Source of the DNA: Euplotes aediculatus
Lineage: Eukaryota > Ciliophora > Spirotrichea > Euplotida > Euplotidae
NCBI GenBank assembly: GCA_030463445.1
Contig: JAQGFW010021353.1
Coordinates: 1-34,922, forward strand
DNA length: 34,922 nucleotides
Direction of reading: 5' to 3'
The notes under the pieces were generated by a model. It was not told the origin of the DNA and searched no databases. It saw nothing but the letters and a program-made list of their open reading frames with translations. A program made the position numbers and the translations under genes. Of this stretch, positions 24,793 to 33,618 are shown piece by piece (within the stretch, counting starts at the first letter, position 1; every line of letters begins with the position of its first letter).

Positions 24793-26955
24793 TTAAATTT
24801 TGTTTATATCAAAAGGGAGTCGCCTGATTCGTTTTCCGGTTGCCGCAAAAATAGCATTACACAAGGCGGGTGCCAGCGGTGGTAATCCCGGCTCTCCAAC
24901 GCCTTTGATTTTTTCACCACCTTCCGCAAGAATATGTACTTCAATCGGAGGTGTTTCTGTTATTCTGAGGATCGGGTTGTTGTGAAAATTCGATTGTACG
25001 GTCTTTCCATTTTCAATGCGGATGCCATTTTTGATGGCAGCAGTTATCGCCATGATGATCGCACCTTCCACCTGGGCCTCCACCATATCCGGATTCACCA
25101 CCGTACCGAGGTCTATCACCGCATATACTTTTTCAATTTTGATGCCCTCACCTTTTTTGGATACCTCCACCACATTGCCTCCCAATCCGGCAAAAAATTC
25201 CCATTGCGCTACTCCTCTGCCCCATCCTTTTGGCAGGGGTTTATCCCAGTTGGAAACTTCTTTGAGTTTTTGCAGGACTCTCTTTGTATCGGTAGGCTTA
25301 CTATCCAGCATGGACAACCGAAATGCCATCGGATCGGCCTCTGCTTTCACGGCCATCTCATCCAGAAAACATTCATGAGAAAATGCGAGCGTAGTAGAAG
25401 TTACGGCTCTCCAGGCAGCCAGCGGCACATGCATATCTGCATACACGTAGAGATTCTTCATATTTGGTATCTCATAGGCCTGCTCACTGATACCTTCGGT
25501 CATGCCGCCATCGGATTTTGTTTTATCGTAGTTCGGATTACCGGATGCCGATATAGAAGGAGAGATTACTTTGTGCTGAAACGCAACCAGTTTATTATTG
25601 GCATCCAATGCGCCTTTGAATGCTGAAAAAGTCATCGGGCGGTAGGGCCCCTGCTGCGTATCGTCTTCGCGGGTCCAGATGGCTTTCACCGGCCTGCCTG
25701 CTTTTTTAGAAAGCTGTACGGCTTCGTGCACATAATCCGGATACAGCCGGCGACCAAATCCTCCTCCATTGAATTGAACATGTATAGTGATGTCTTCCGG
25801 CTTTAGCTGATATTCTTTGGCAAAACTGTTTTTAATACTGAAAGGCACCTGCGTGGATGTCCAGATTTCAAGTTTGTTTTCTTTCCAGTGTGCCAGGCAG
25901 TTCATCGGCTCCATCGGGGAATGAGAAACCATCGGTGTTTCATAAAATGCTTCCAGTTTGGTGGCCGCTTCGGCATAGGCTTTATCAAAATCACCTTTGG
26001 AGTGATCCACAACACCTTCGGATTTTGCGAGCTCTCTCAATTGCTGCTCGTAGGCAGTTGTAGAAAAGCTGTCCTTGCCCTGATAGTCCCATTTTATTTG
26101 GAGGGCTTTCCGACCCTGAACAGCAGCCCAGTAATTATCCGCCAGCACGGCCACTCCTTCATACCGGTATTTTCCAATTAAGCGCTCACAGGTGATAACC
26201 TGCTGCACCCCTTTTATTTTTTTTGCGGCAGCATCATCAAAGCTGATGAGTTTGCCTCCGAAAACCGGGCAACGTTCAATGCTGGCATAGAGCATTTCCG
26301 GAACTTCTACATCAATTCCAAACATAGCTGTACCATTGCTTTTCAGCGCTACATCCGGTCTTTTGATGCGTTTCCCAAGCAGGATAAACTTCGACGGATC
26401 TTTGAGTTTCGGGTCTTTGGGAACTTCCAGTTTGGCAGCAGCGGCGGCCAGTTCCTGGTAGGTAGCGGAGCGATTACTTGTCTTATGAAAAACCTTCCCT
26501 CCTTCGGTTGTGCATTCCTGTGAAGGAACACCCCATGCCTGGCTGGCTGCGGTTACCAGCATTTCTTTTGCTGCCGCACCCACCTTGCGGTACTTGGTAT
26601 AACTGGTACGTATAGATGCAGAACCTCCGGAAAACTGATCTGCCCCCAATTCTTTTTGTCCGCCTGATTGCCGGATGGTCACCAGGTCGAGGGTAAGATC
26701 CAGTTCTTCCGCAATCAGGGAAGGAATCGACTGGAAGGTTCCCTGTCCCAGTTCCGGCTTGGTATTGTAAATGGTGATTCCTCCTTTCGGGTCAATCAGC
26801 ACAAAAGGCGTAACGCCCACCATTTCCGCATCACTGCTCAGGTTGACCAACTGTCCGAATGCTTTTCCATCCACTCCATTCAGCCCAATGATCAGGCCTG
26901 CGCCGGTAAATGAGGACAACCGCAAAAACCGACGACGGGAAAGAGTCGTACGCAT
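24793..26955 (-). CDS. Molybdenum hydroxylase large subunit (xanthine dehydrogenase/IorB-like), Tat-exported
   Basis: 720 residues. Twin-arginine signal at the N-terminus ([22 protein letters not shown]). The molybdopterin-binding body shows [39 protein letters not shown] and, at the end, [17 protein letters not shown] with the likely catalytic Glu near 688. It hydroxylates aldehydes or N-heterocycles at a molybdenum centre in the periplasm. The partner is the 2Fe-2S subunit encoded 20 bp upstream; no cytochrome or FAD subunit is adjacent, as usual for the isoquinoline-oxidoreductase (IorAB) type. Substrate unknown. Confidence 0.93.
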   Translation of the reverse strand: MRTTLSRRRFLRLSSFTGAGLIIGLNGVDGKAFGQLVNLSSDAEMVGVTPFVLIDPKGGITIYNTKPELGQGTFQSIPSLIAEELDLTLDLVTIRQSGGQKELGADQFSGGSASIRTSYTKYRKVGAAAKEMLVTAASQAWGVPSQECTTEGGKVFHKTSNRSATYQELAAAAAKLEVPKDPKLKDPSKFILLGKRIKRPDVALKSNGTAMFGIDVEVPEMLYASIERCPVFGGKLISFDDAAAKKIKGVQQVITCERLIGKYRYEGVAVLADNYWAAVQGRKALQIKWDYQGKDSFSTTAYEQQLRELAKSEGVVDHSKGDFDKAYAEAATKLEAFYETPMVSHSPMEPMNCLAHWKENKLEIWTSTQVPFSIKNSFAKEYQLKPEDITIHVQFNGGGFGRRLYPDYVHEAVQLSKKAGRPVKAIWTREDDTQQGPYRPMTFSAFKGALDANNKLVAFQHKVISPSISASGNPNYDKTKSDGGMTEGISEQAYEIPNMKNLYVYADMHVPLAAWRAVTSTTLAFSHECFLDEMAVKAEADPMAFRLSMLDSKPTDTKRVLQKLKEVSNWDKPLPKGWGRGVAQWEFFAGLGGNVVEVSKKGEGIKIEKVYAVIDLGTVVNPDMVEAQVEGAIIMAITAAIKNGIRIENGKTVQSNFHNNPILRITETPPIEVHILAEGGEKIKGVGEPGLPPLAPALCNAIFAATGKRIRRLPFDINKI

Positions 26956-26975
26956 GAGAAGTAATTTTTGTTTGT

Positions 26976-27449
26976 TTAAAAAGGTTTGGCTTTAATCAGC
27001 TCAGCTGCTCTTTTTACCGCTTTGCGGATGCGTGGATAGGTACCGCATCTGCAAAGATTTCCCTGCATGGCGGCATCAATCTGCTCCTCGGTGGGGTTGG
27101 GATTTTTCTTCAGGAAGGCTACTGCTGTCATGATTTGACCGCTCTGGCAATATCCGCATTGCGGCACCTGGTGTTCGATCCAGGCCTGTTGCACCGGATG
27201 TTCCAGATTGTCTGATAAGCCTTCGATGGTGGAAATTTTTTTATTGGCGGCAGCTGTTACCGACGTGCTGCAACTTCTTACCGGATTCCCATCCATCAGT
27301 ACTGTGCAGGCTCCGCACTGCGCCATTCCGCAACCGAACTTGGTACCTTTTAATCCTACGAAATCGCGGATCGCCCAAAGCAGGGGCATCTGGGGGTCCA
27401 CATCAATCTTGTATTGCTTGTTATTTACCGTCAGTGTAATGGCAGCCAT
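26976..27449 (-). CDS. 2Fe-2S subunit of the molybdenum hydroxylase (IorA-like)
   Basis: 157 residues from the ATG of [10 protein letters not shown]; an ATG three codons earlier is possible. N-terminal plant-type ferredoxin cluster: Cys40, 45, 48 ([14 protein letters not shown]) and Cys60. C-terminal second cluster: Cys98, 101 ([10 protein letters not shown]) and Cys133, 135 ([15 protein letters not shown]). It passes electrons from the molybdenum centre. It has no signal of its own and would be co-exported with the Tat-tagged large subunit. A -7-like TACAATTG (27456-27463) lies 6 nt before the ATG. Confidence 0.95.
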   Translation of the reverse strand: MAAITLTVNNKQYKIDVDPQMPLLWAIRDFVGLKGTKFGCGMAQCGACTVLMDGNPVRSCSTSVTAAANKKISTIEGLSDNLEHPVQQAWIEHQVPQCGYCQSGQIMTAVAFLKKNPNPTEEQIDAAMQGNLCRCGTYPRIRKAVKRAAELIKAKPF

Positions 27450-27491
27450 AAAACTCAATTGTAACTACCAATTTAACACTTATTCCCCAAA

Positions 27492-27520
27492 CCACCCGAC
27501 CGGTGCCACCGGTCGGGTGG
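27492..27520. repeat. Perfect 13-bp inverted repeat between divergent genes
   Basis: CCACCCGACCGGT, spacer GCC, ACCGGTCGGGTGG. Flanking TTCCC (27483-27487) and GGGAA (27521-27525) extend the pairing across a bulge. It lies 43 bp before the 2Fe-2S subunit start and 24 bp before the isomerase start, covering the expected -33 region of the latter. It may be an operator, a cruciform-forming palindrome or a dispersed palindromic repeat; as it lacks a T run on either side it is a poor terminator. Confidence 0.8.
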
Positions 27521-27531
27521 GGGAAAAGATG

Positions 27532-27539
27532 CAACTTTG
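27532..27539 (+). promoter_or_regulatory. -7 element, leaderless type (peptidyl-prolyl isomerase gene)
   Basis: CAACTTTG (7 of 8 to TAnnTTTG), then GGGG and the ATG at 27544 (4 nt). This favours the ATG at 27544 over the in-frame ATG at 27529. Confidence 0.4.
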
Positions 27540-27543
27540 GGGG

Positions 27544-28149
27544 ATGAAGCAATTGGGAACCCTTACAATCGGATGCTGCCTGCTCGCTATCAGCCTGCTG
27601 GTTGGTTGCGGAGGTGCAGCAAAAAACAGCGATACGGTAGAGATTGAGATCAAAACGGTGGAAGGCACCGTTGTGGCGGAGCTTTATCCTAAGCAAGCTC
27701 CCGAATCCGTAAAGGCCTTCCTGGCTATCGTGGATCAGGGACTTTACAAACGAAGTTATTTCTACCGGATCCTGAGTGATGAAAACCAGCCCTCCAATGC
27801 CCCAAAGGCGGAACTAATACAGGGCGGACTCTGGAGCCGTACCAAAAAAAGACCCGAGCTGCCCCGCATCCCGCATGAAACCACCCGGCAAACGGGTCTC
27901 ACCCATAGTACGGGTACTCTTTCGCTGGCAAGAGAAGAACCGGGTAGCGCCAGCTCTGAATTTTTTATCACGCTCAGTGATTTACCCGGTTTTGATTTCG
28001 GAGGCGAAAACAATGCTGACGGACAGGGATATGCTGCCTTCGGCAGAGTAATCAGCGGCATGGATATTATCCGGAAAATTTATCGCAAACCGGAAACCGA
28101 TCAATATTTTGATCCTCCGGTTATGATTGTCGATATTCAACGCCGATAA
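27544..28149 (+). CDS. Cyclophilin-type peptidyl-prolyl cis-trans isomerase, lipoprotein
   Basis: 201 residues. Lipoprotein signal (GTLTIGCCLLAISLLVGCGG; lipidated Cys22). The cyclophilin domain shows VEGTVVAELYPKQAPESVKAFL, then YKRSYFYRIL, AELIQGGLW, HSTGTLSLARE, SSEFFITLSDLPGFDF, and YAAFGRVISGMDIIRKI. The usual FHRV segment reads FYRI and the FKDENF-like segment is altered (IPHETT), so activity may be low. It helps fold or otherwise binds envelope proteins. The frame is open further upstream, but those codons cross the palindrome and promoter. The K+ channel gene follows after 9 bp, suggesting one operon. Confidence 0.88.
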   Translation: MKQLGTLTIGCCLLAISLLVGCGGAAKNSDTVEIEIKTVEGTVVAELYPKQAPESVKAFLAIVDQGLYKRSYFYRILSDENQPSNAPKAELIQGGLWSRTKKRPELPRIPHETTRQTGLTHSTGTLSLAREEPGSASSEFFITLSDLPGFDFGGENNADGQGYAAFGRVISGMDIIRKIYRKPETDQYFDPPVMIVDIQRR

Positions 28150-28158
28150 GCAAGTATC

Positions 28159-28962
28159 ATGAGCTGGAAAACCAAATTGTTTGAAATCATTTTTGAAGCA
28201 GAAACAAAAGCCGGCAGGCGTTTCGATCTTGCGCTGCTTGTGCTGATCCTGATCAGCCTGGCGGTCGTGATGCTGGAAAGCATGCCTTCCATCGCTGCAC
28301 AATATGGAAAGGAATTGCTGATTATTGAATGGATCATCACCGGTCTTTTTACTATTGAATATATCCTGCGCCTGCTGGTAGTAACGCGCCCTCTGCGATA
28401 TGCCCGCAGCTTTTATGGCATCATTGATTTGCTGGCCATTCTGCCAACCTATTTCAGTCTCTTGTTTCCTGGATCTCAATACCTGTTATCCATTCGTGCG
28501 CTCCGCCTGATGCGCGTATTCCGCATACTCAAGCTCACTCATTTTGTTTCTGAAGGGAAGGGCATTCTGATGGCGATGAAAGCCAGTGTGCGCCGCATCA
28601 GTATCTTCCTGAGTTTTGTCCTCCTGCTCAGCACCATCCTTGGAACAATCATCTATGTGGTGGAAAACGCAGCCAATCCGGATTTTAGCAGCATTCCGCA
28701 AAGCATCTACTGGGCCATCGTTACCATCACCACAGTAGGATATGGAGATATATCACCAGTAACGCCACTGGGCAAAATGGTAGCTTCCCTGGTTATGTTA
28801 CTCGGTTATGCCATTATTGCTGTACCCACTGGAATTGTAACGGTAGAATTATCCAAACAATTCGGAAAGAAAACCAACCTTACAGAAAGCTGTCCCGGTT
28901 GCGGCCATGATGGACATGATCAGGACGCGCGGTTCTGTAAATTTTGCGGGCATGCCCTATAG
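28159..28962 (+). CDS. Voltage-gated-type potassium channel with C-terminal zinc ribbon
   Basis: 267 residues with six membrane segments. S4 (about 110-127) carries regularly spaced Arg (SIRALRLMRVFRILKLT; Arg113, 116, 120, 122, then Lys125). The pore helix and selectivity filter are ITTVGYGD (190-197), the K+-channel signature, followed by S6 (LVMLLGYAIIAVPTGIVTVEL). The cytoplasmic tail is short and ends with a zinc-ribbon (Cys245, 248, 260, 263: CPGCG...FCKFCG). This resembles the KvAP-like prokaryotic group. It would conduct K+ across the inner membrane in response to voltage. The tail might couple gating to metal or redox state; that is inference. Confidence 0.93.
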   Translation: MSWKTKLFEIIFEAETKAGRRFDLALLVLILISLAVVMLESMPSIAAQYGKELLIIEWIITGLFTIEYILRLLVVTRPLRYARSFYGIIDLLAILPTYFSLLFPGSQYLLSIRALRLMRVFRILKLTHFVSEGKGILMAMKASVRRISIFLSFVLLLSTILGTIIYVVENAANPDFSSIPQSIYWAIVTITTVGYGDISPVTPLGKMVASLVMLLGYAIIAVPTGIVTVELSKQFGKKTNLTESCPGCGHDGHDQDARFCKFCGHAL

Positions 28963-28971
28963 AGCAGTCGC

Positions 28972-29661
28972 TTAAATCATCTGAATTCCCTCATTCTCCA
29001 GCTGCTTGTATTTTTTCTTGTCAAATACATAATAGAAGGCGCCCTTTTTGGATGATGCTTTTTCTTTCTCCTCCAGCCGCTGCAGTATACCTAGGGATAA
29101 AATCTTCCTTGTGAAATTGCGTTTATCAAAGCTTCTTTCGAAGATGGCTTCATACAGGGCCTGCAATTGCTGCAAGGTGAACTTATGCGGCAGCAATTCA
29201 AATCCAACCGGATGATTGGACACCTTCTGCTGTAACCGTTCTTTTGCCAGTTTGATCATTTTTTTATGATCAAATACCAGGGGTGGCAGTTTTTTTAAAT
29301 CGATCCATTTGGCCTGGTGCGAGTCCAGTTTATCATTATCCGATGCGTCAATTTTGATCAGAGCAAAATAGGCAATGGATACTACCCGCCCACCTGGATC
29401 GCGGTCGAGATCTCCGAAACAGGCCAGCTGTTCCATATAAATTTTATCCAGTCCGGTCAGGTTCAGCAGGATCCTTCCGGCTGCATCATCAATGCTTTCA
29501 TTCTGTTCGGCAAATCCACCCATCAGCGACCATTTGCCCGCTTCGGGTTCCAGGCCCCGCTTGATCAGCAGGGCCTTCAGTCCGGTACCATCAAATCCAA
29601 ATATGATACAGTCTACTGCCAGTAAAAAGCGTTCGTATTGTTTGTATTCAATCCTTGCCAT
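28972..29661 (-). CDS. araR: NUDIX-domain transcriptional regulator, AraR/NrtR type
   Basis: 229 residues. The N-terminal NUDIX fold (about 10-140) keeps the Gly and first Glu of the NUDIX box (G49 to E55), but the catalytic REUxEE segment is replaced by RILLNL (63-68), so hydrolysis is unlikely. A C-terminal winged-helix part follows (HKFTLQQLQALYEAIFERSFDKRNFTRKIL...KGAFYYVFDKKKYKQL). In Bacteroidota, regulators of this build (AraR) control L-arabinose use. Here it is the last gene after araB-araD-araA-symporter, 14 bp after the symporter gene. That makes an arabinose-responsive repressor the best reading. The symbol rests on family and context. Confidence 0.85.
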   Translation of the reverse strand: MARIEYKQYERFLLAVDCIIFGFDGTGLKALLIKRGLEPEAGKWSLMGGFAEQNESIDDAAGRILLNLTGLDKIYMEQLACFGDLDRDPGGRVVSIAYFALIKIDASDNDKLDSHQAKWIDLKKLPPLVFDHKKMIKLAKERLQQKVSNHPVGFELLPHKFTLQQLQALYEAIFERSFDKRNFTRKILSLGILQRLEEKEKASSKKGAFYYVFDKKKYKQLENEGIQMI

Positions 29662-29675
29662 AATTGCGCGCTAAT

Positions 29676-31361
29676 TTACCAGAATTTAATGTAGAGTGCC
29701 ATTAATATCAACAGGGTAACTACAATCTGCAAGAGCGTAGAAGGCTTAACCTTGAACATTCCTTCATCATGTACAAAGGCTTTGGGGTTGACTTTCGGCC
29801 CGGATAAACTGATCAGGATCATCAGTCCCAATGTCATGAAAAACGCAAATCCCATACAGATCAGGAAGGGTATTTCATAGGTGCCATCACCTCTTGGATA
29901 AGCCGTATACAACCAGGTTTCATTGCCGAATAGTTTGGGTGCCAGGTCGTTGAACAGGATAGAAAGCAGAAAGCCTCCAACTACTCCTGCAACAGCTGCT
30001 GCACCGGTGGTTCTTTTCCAGAACATACCCAGGATGAAAACGGCAAATACACCCGGACTGAAATACCCGGTATATTTCTGGATAAAGGTGAAGCCGCCTT
30101 CCGCACCAATACCCAGCAGGTCATCCCAGGTAAAGATCACGGCAATAAGCATGGAGATGATTACCACCGAACGGCCGATCCAAACCATTTTGGTTTCATC
30201 CGCCCCTTTATTGATATATTTTTTATGAATATCCAGCGTATAAATGGTCGAAATACTATTTGCTTTTCCAGCCAGGGAAGCTACAATCGCCGCAGTTAGC
30301 GCCGCCACCGACAAGCCTTTCAGGCCGGATGGCAGGAAAGAAAGAATCGCGGAATAGGCGCTGTCCATTTTGCCGGAAAACTCAGGCAGATGGCCACCCT
30401 TGTACAACACATAGGCAGCAATACCGGGTAACATTACAATGATGGGCATCATGAGTTTCAGGAAACCCGCAAAGAGCAAACCGGAGCGTGCTGTCTGCAG
30501 ATCCGCGCCCAGTGCGCGTTGCGTGATGTACTGATTACAGCCCCAATAGTTCAGATTCACTACCCATTGGCCACCGAGGTACATCAAAACACCCGGTAGA
30601 ATTCTATACTTGTCGATGTATTCCTGGGTGGATTCGGGGCCAGGCTTGTTGAGCATCATATGAAAATGATCCGGTGCTTCTTTCATGAGCTGATTGAACC
30701 CCGCAATCACGCTGGAACCCAATCCGAATTTTTCACTTACGATAGTCAGCGCCATATAAGTGGTTGCCAAACCGCCAATGATAAGCACGGCCACCTGGAT
30801 CACATCCGTATAACCAATTACTTTCATTCCCCCCAGCGTAATGATGATGGCTGCAACAGCAAGCGCCACCATTATAATGTGCAGGTATTGTCCGCCGAGC
30901 AGGCCATCAATCGCGATAGCACCCAAATAAAGAATAGAGGTGAGGTTTACAAATACATAGAGGAACAACCAGAAAATGGTCATGATAAAAGCCACCGTAG
31001 CATTGTACCGCATCGTTAGAAACTGCGGCATCGTATAGATCTTGTTTTTGAGATAGATCGGTATGAACCAAACGGCGATGATGATCAGGGCCAGTGCAGC
31101 CAGCCATTCATAGGCGGCAACCGCGATCCCCACAAAAAATCCATTACCACTCATACCGATGAATTGCTCGGCAGAAATATTGGAAGCGATCAGGGAAGCG
31201 CCAATGGCCCACCAGGTTAGTGATCCTTCTGCGAGGAAGAAATCTTTGGTATCGGTTACCGCTTTCTTCTTTTTGTTATAGATCCAGAATCCATAAGAGC
31301 CAACCAGGATGATGTAGGCCAGAAATACCATGATATCGGCCGTGGAGAGATACTTAGTCAT
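29676..31361 (-). CDS. Sodium/solute symporter (SSS/SGLT family), probable arabinose uptake
   Basis: 561 residues with about 14 hydrophobic segments. Family signatures include SLIASNISAEQFIGMSGNGF near the N-terminus, WWAIGASL, the segment GGMKVIGYTDVIQVAVLIIGG, and AALTAAIVASLAGKANSISTIYTLDI, with helix-8 Ser/Thr of the kind that bind Na+ in vSGLT. It lies between araA (22 bp) and the NUDIX regulator in a same-strand run, so it is predicted to bring L-arabinose or a related sugar across the inner membrane with Na+. No sugar specificity can be read from sequence alone. Confidence 0.92.
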   Translation of the reverse strand: MTKYLSTADIMVFLAYIILVGSYGFWIYNKKKKAVTDTKDFFLAEGSLTWWAIGASLIASNISAEQFIGMSGNGFFVGIAVAAYEWLAALALIIIAVWFIPIYLKNKIYTMPQFLTMRYNATVAFIMTIFWLFLYVFVNLTSILYLGAIAIDGLLGGQYLHIIMVALAVAAIIITLGGMKVIGYTDVIQVAVLIIGGLATTYMALTIVSEKFGLGSSVIAGFNQLMKEAPDHFHMMLNKPGPESTQEYIDKYRILPGVLMYLGGQWVVNLNYWGCNQYITQRALGADLQTARSGLLFAGFLKLMMPIIVMLPGIAAYVLYKGGHLPEFSGKMDSAYSAILSFLPSGLKGLSVAALTAAIVASLAGKANSISTIYTLDIHKKYINKGADETKMVWIGRSVVIISMLIAVIFTWDDLLGIGAEGGFTFIQKYTGYFSPGVFAVFILGMFWKRTTGAAAVAGVVGGFLLSILFNDLAPKLFGNETWLYTAYPRGDGTYEIPFLICMGFAFFMTLGLMILISLSGPKVNPKAFVHDEGMFKVKPSTLLQIVVTLLILMALYIKFW

Positions 31362-31383
31362 GACAAGCTAATCGTCGGTTTGG

Positions 31384-32883
31384 TTAAGAATTGATTTGGT
31401 AATATACATCACTCCAGCGCAAATCATTCTTGAATTGGTAGAGATTTGTTTTTTTCCCGATCAGCACAAATTCAATTCCCGCCATATCCGCAAAGTCTTC
31501 CAGATGTTCTGCCGTCAGGTTCTGGCTATAGCAGGTATGGTGAGCGCCTCCGGCCAGAATCCAGGCTGTGCATCCGGTTTGCATATCGGGATAGGGTTTC
31601 CATAATACCCGGGCTACCGGCAGGTTGGGCAAGTCGTGTACAGGAGTAACCGCCTCCACTTCATTTACCAGCAGGCGGAAGCGATTGCCCATATCGATGA
31701 TGGACGCATTCAATGCCGCACCACCATCAACATTAAATACCAGGCGAACCGGATCGGCTTTTCCTCCGATACCAAGTGGATGTACTTCACAGTCCGGTTG
31801 TCCATGTGCAATAGAGGGACAAATCTCCAGCATATGCGCCCCCAGCACCATCTGGTTGGCCGGATCAAAATGATAGGTATAATCTTCCATGAAAGAATTG
31901 CCTCCTTTCAGTCCCTGTCCCATTACTTTCATCGCACGCACCAGGGCAGCTGTTTTCCAATCCCCTTCTCCTCCGAAACCATAGCCCGCCGCCATCAGAC
32001 GCTGTGTGGCGATACCGGGTAACTGCGCCATGCCATGTAAATCTTCAAAGGTATCTGTGAATCCTTTGTAAGCACCTGCTTCCAGGAACTGGCGCATACC
32101 CAATTCAATTCGGGCCGCATCGGTTAGGGATGACCGTTGGTTACCTCCTTTCGCGAGGGATCCAACCAGTTTGTAACTGTCTTCGTATTCCTGACAAAGT
32201 TTTTCTACTTCTGCATCTGTCACTTCATTGATTACTTTCACCAGGTCTCCAATACCATGCGTATTGACGGAATAACCGAATTTCAGTTGAGCTTCCACTT
32301 TATCACCTTCCGTAACAGCCACTTCGCGCATGTTATCTCCAAAGCGAACAAAACGGGCGCCCTGCCAGTCGGCCCATCCGGCCGCGGCTCTTGCCCAGGT
32401 ATTGATTTGTTGCTGCACAGCAGATTCTTCCCAGTAACCGGTTACCACTTTGCGGCGCATGCGCATACGGCTCACCAGGAAACCAAATTCCCGATCGCCA
32501 TGAGCACTCTGGTTCAGGTTCATGAAATCCATATCAATTTTGGACCAGGGGATATCGCGGTTGAACTGGGTATGCAGGTGCAGCAGGGGCTTTTGCAAAA
32601 TCTTGAGTCCGTTGATCCACATTTTCGCAGGCGAAAAAGTATGCATCCAGGCAATGATGCCAATACAGTTGCGGGCGGTATTCACTTCCTGGCAAATGGC
32701 AAAAATTTCATCCGGAGATTTCAGAATGGGCTTATATACTACCCGTACCGGAATGGCTGCAGCTGCATCCAGCGATTCCGCAATTTTCTGCGAATGTTCG
32801 GCTACCTGCTGCAGGGTTTCTTCACCATATAAATGCTGTGATCCTGTCAGGAACCACACTTCGTATTGCTTCAAACTATCCAT
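31384..32883 (-). CDS. araA: L-arabinose isomerase
   Basis: 499 residues, the same size as E. coli AraA (500). Converts L-arabinose to L-ribulose using Mn2+. Family stretches are clear: [16 protein letters not shown] at the start, [40 protein letters not shown], the Glu-bearing [12 protein letters not shown] and FMEDYTYHF metal-ligand regions, LEICPSIA, and the His in GGAHHTCYS. Sits 27 bp after araD and 22 bp before the symporter gene. Confidence 0.98.
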   Translation of the reverse strand: MDSLKQYEVWFLTGSQHLYGEETLQQVAEHSQKIAESLDAAAAIPVRVVYKPILKSPDEIFAICQEVNTARNCIGIIAWMHTFSPAKMWINGLKILQKPLLHLHTQFNRDIPWSKIDMDFMNLNQSAHGDREFGFLVSRMRMRRKVVTGYWEESAVQQQINTWARAAAGWADWQGARFVRFGDNMREVAVTEGDKVEAQLKFGYSVNTHGIGDLVKVINEVTDAEVEKLCQEYEDSYKLVGSLAKGGNQRSSLTDAARIELGMRQFLEAGAYKGFTDTFEDLHGMAQLPGIATQRLMAAGYGFGGEGDWKTAALVRAMKVMGQGLKGGNSFMEDYTYHFDPANQMVLGAHMLEICPSIAHGQPDCEVHPLGIGGKADPVRLVFNVDGGAALNASIIDMGNRFRLLVNEVEAVTPVHDLPNLPVARVLWKPYPDMQTGCTAWILAGGAHHTCYSQNLTAEHLEDFADMAGIEFVLIGKKTNLYQFKNDLRWSDVYYQINS

Positions 32884-32910
32884 ATAAACTGTATTGAGTC
32901 TTTTTAACTA

Positions 32911-33606
32911 TTATTGGCCATAATAAGCACCCGGACCGTGTTTGCGTTCCCAGTGTTTTTTGATAAGGGCTTCTTTGAGGCGCGGTGCATTGGGATTAAT
33001 CTGTTCGGTGTGCATGGCCATTTGCGCCACTGTTTCCAGCACAGCACTGTTGTACACCGCTTTGGCTGCTGTTTTCCCCCAGGTAAAGGGGGCATGATTG
33101 CCTACGAGTATCATTTCCACCTCGCGGTAATCAAGTTGTCTTTCAGCAAAACAATTCATGATCTGAAAACCAGTCTGGTATTCATAATCTCCTTCAATCA
33201 TTTTGTCATCCATAGGAGGCGCACAGGGGATGTCAACCGTATTGTGATCTGCATGCGTGGTACCAAAAATGGGAATATCACGCTGTGCCTGTGCCCAGGC
33301 TGTGGCATACACAGAGTGCGTATGTACAATACCGTTAATCTCCGGCCAGTGTTTATAAAGTACGGCATGGGTTTGCGTATCTGAAGAGGGCCGTAAGTTG
33401 CCCTCAACAGTTTTGCCTTCAAAATCTACAATCACCATGGAAGCGGGCGAAAGCTGATCATAAGGCACTCCGCTTGGTTTAATCGCGAACAGTCCCTGGC
33501 TGCGGTCTGCTGCACTCACATTTCCAAAGGTGAAGAGTACCAGGCCGAGACGTGGAAGTTGCATATTGGCTTCATATGCTTCCTGCCGGATCCTATCATA
33601 AGACAT
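32911..33606 (-). CDS. araD: L-ribulose-5-phosphate 4-epimerase
   Basis: 231 residues, as in E. coli AraD. Converts L-ribulose-5-phosphate to D-xylulose-5-phosphate for the pentose phosphate pathway by retro-aldol chemistry at a zinc site. Visible: FTFGNVSAADR, IKPSGVPYDQL, the Asp region RPSSDTQTH, zinc ligands in VHTHSVYATAWAQ, IPIFGTTHADH, and VGNHAPFTWGKT with the third His. C-terminal HGPGAYYGQ is typical. It follows the kinase gene after 12 bp. Confidence 0.98.
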   Translation of the reverse strand: MSYDRIRQEAYEANMQLPRLGLVLFTFGNVSAADRSQGLFAIKPSGVPYDQLSPASMVIVDFEGKTVEGNLRPSSDTQTHAVLYKHWPEINGIVHTHSVYATAWAQAQRDIPIFGTTHADHNTVDIPCAPPMDDKMIEGDYEYQTGFQIMNCFAERQLDYREVEMILVGNHAPFTWGKTAAKAVYNSAVLETVAQMAMHTEQINPNAPRLKEALIKKHWERKHGPGAYYGQ

Positions 33607-33618
33607 ACTGCAACTGCT

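Noticed and set aside
24934-25626. 230-codon plus-strand frame opposite the molybdenum hydroxylase gene.
   Set aside because: Shadow of a conserved coding region; His/Phe/Ile-rich composition typical of an antisense frame.
27208-27543. N-terminal extension of the isomerase frame.
   Set aside because: It would cross the 2Fe-2S gene, the palindrome and the promoter; the lipoprotein signal begins properly at 27544.
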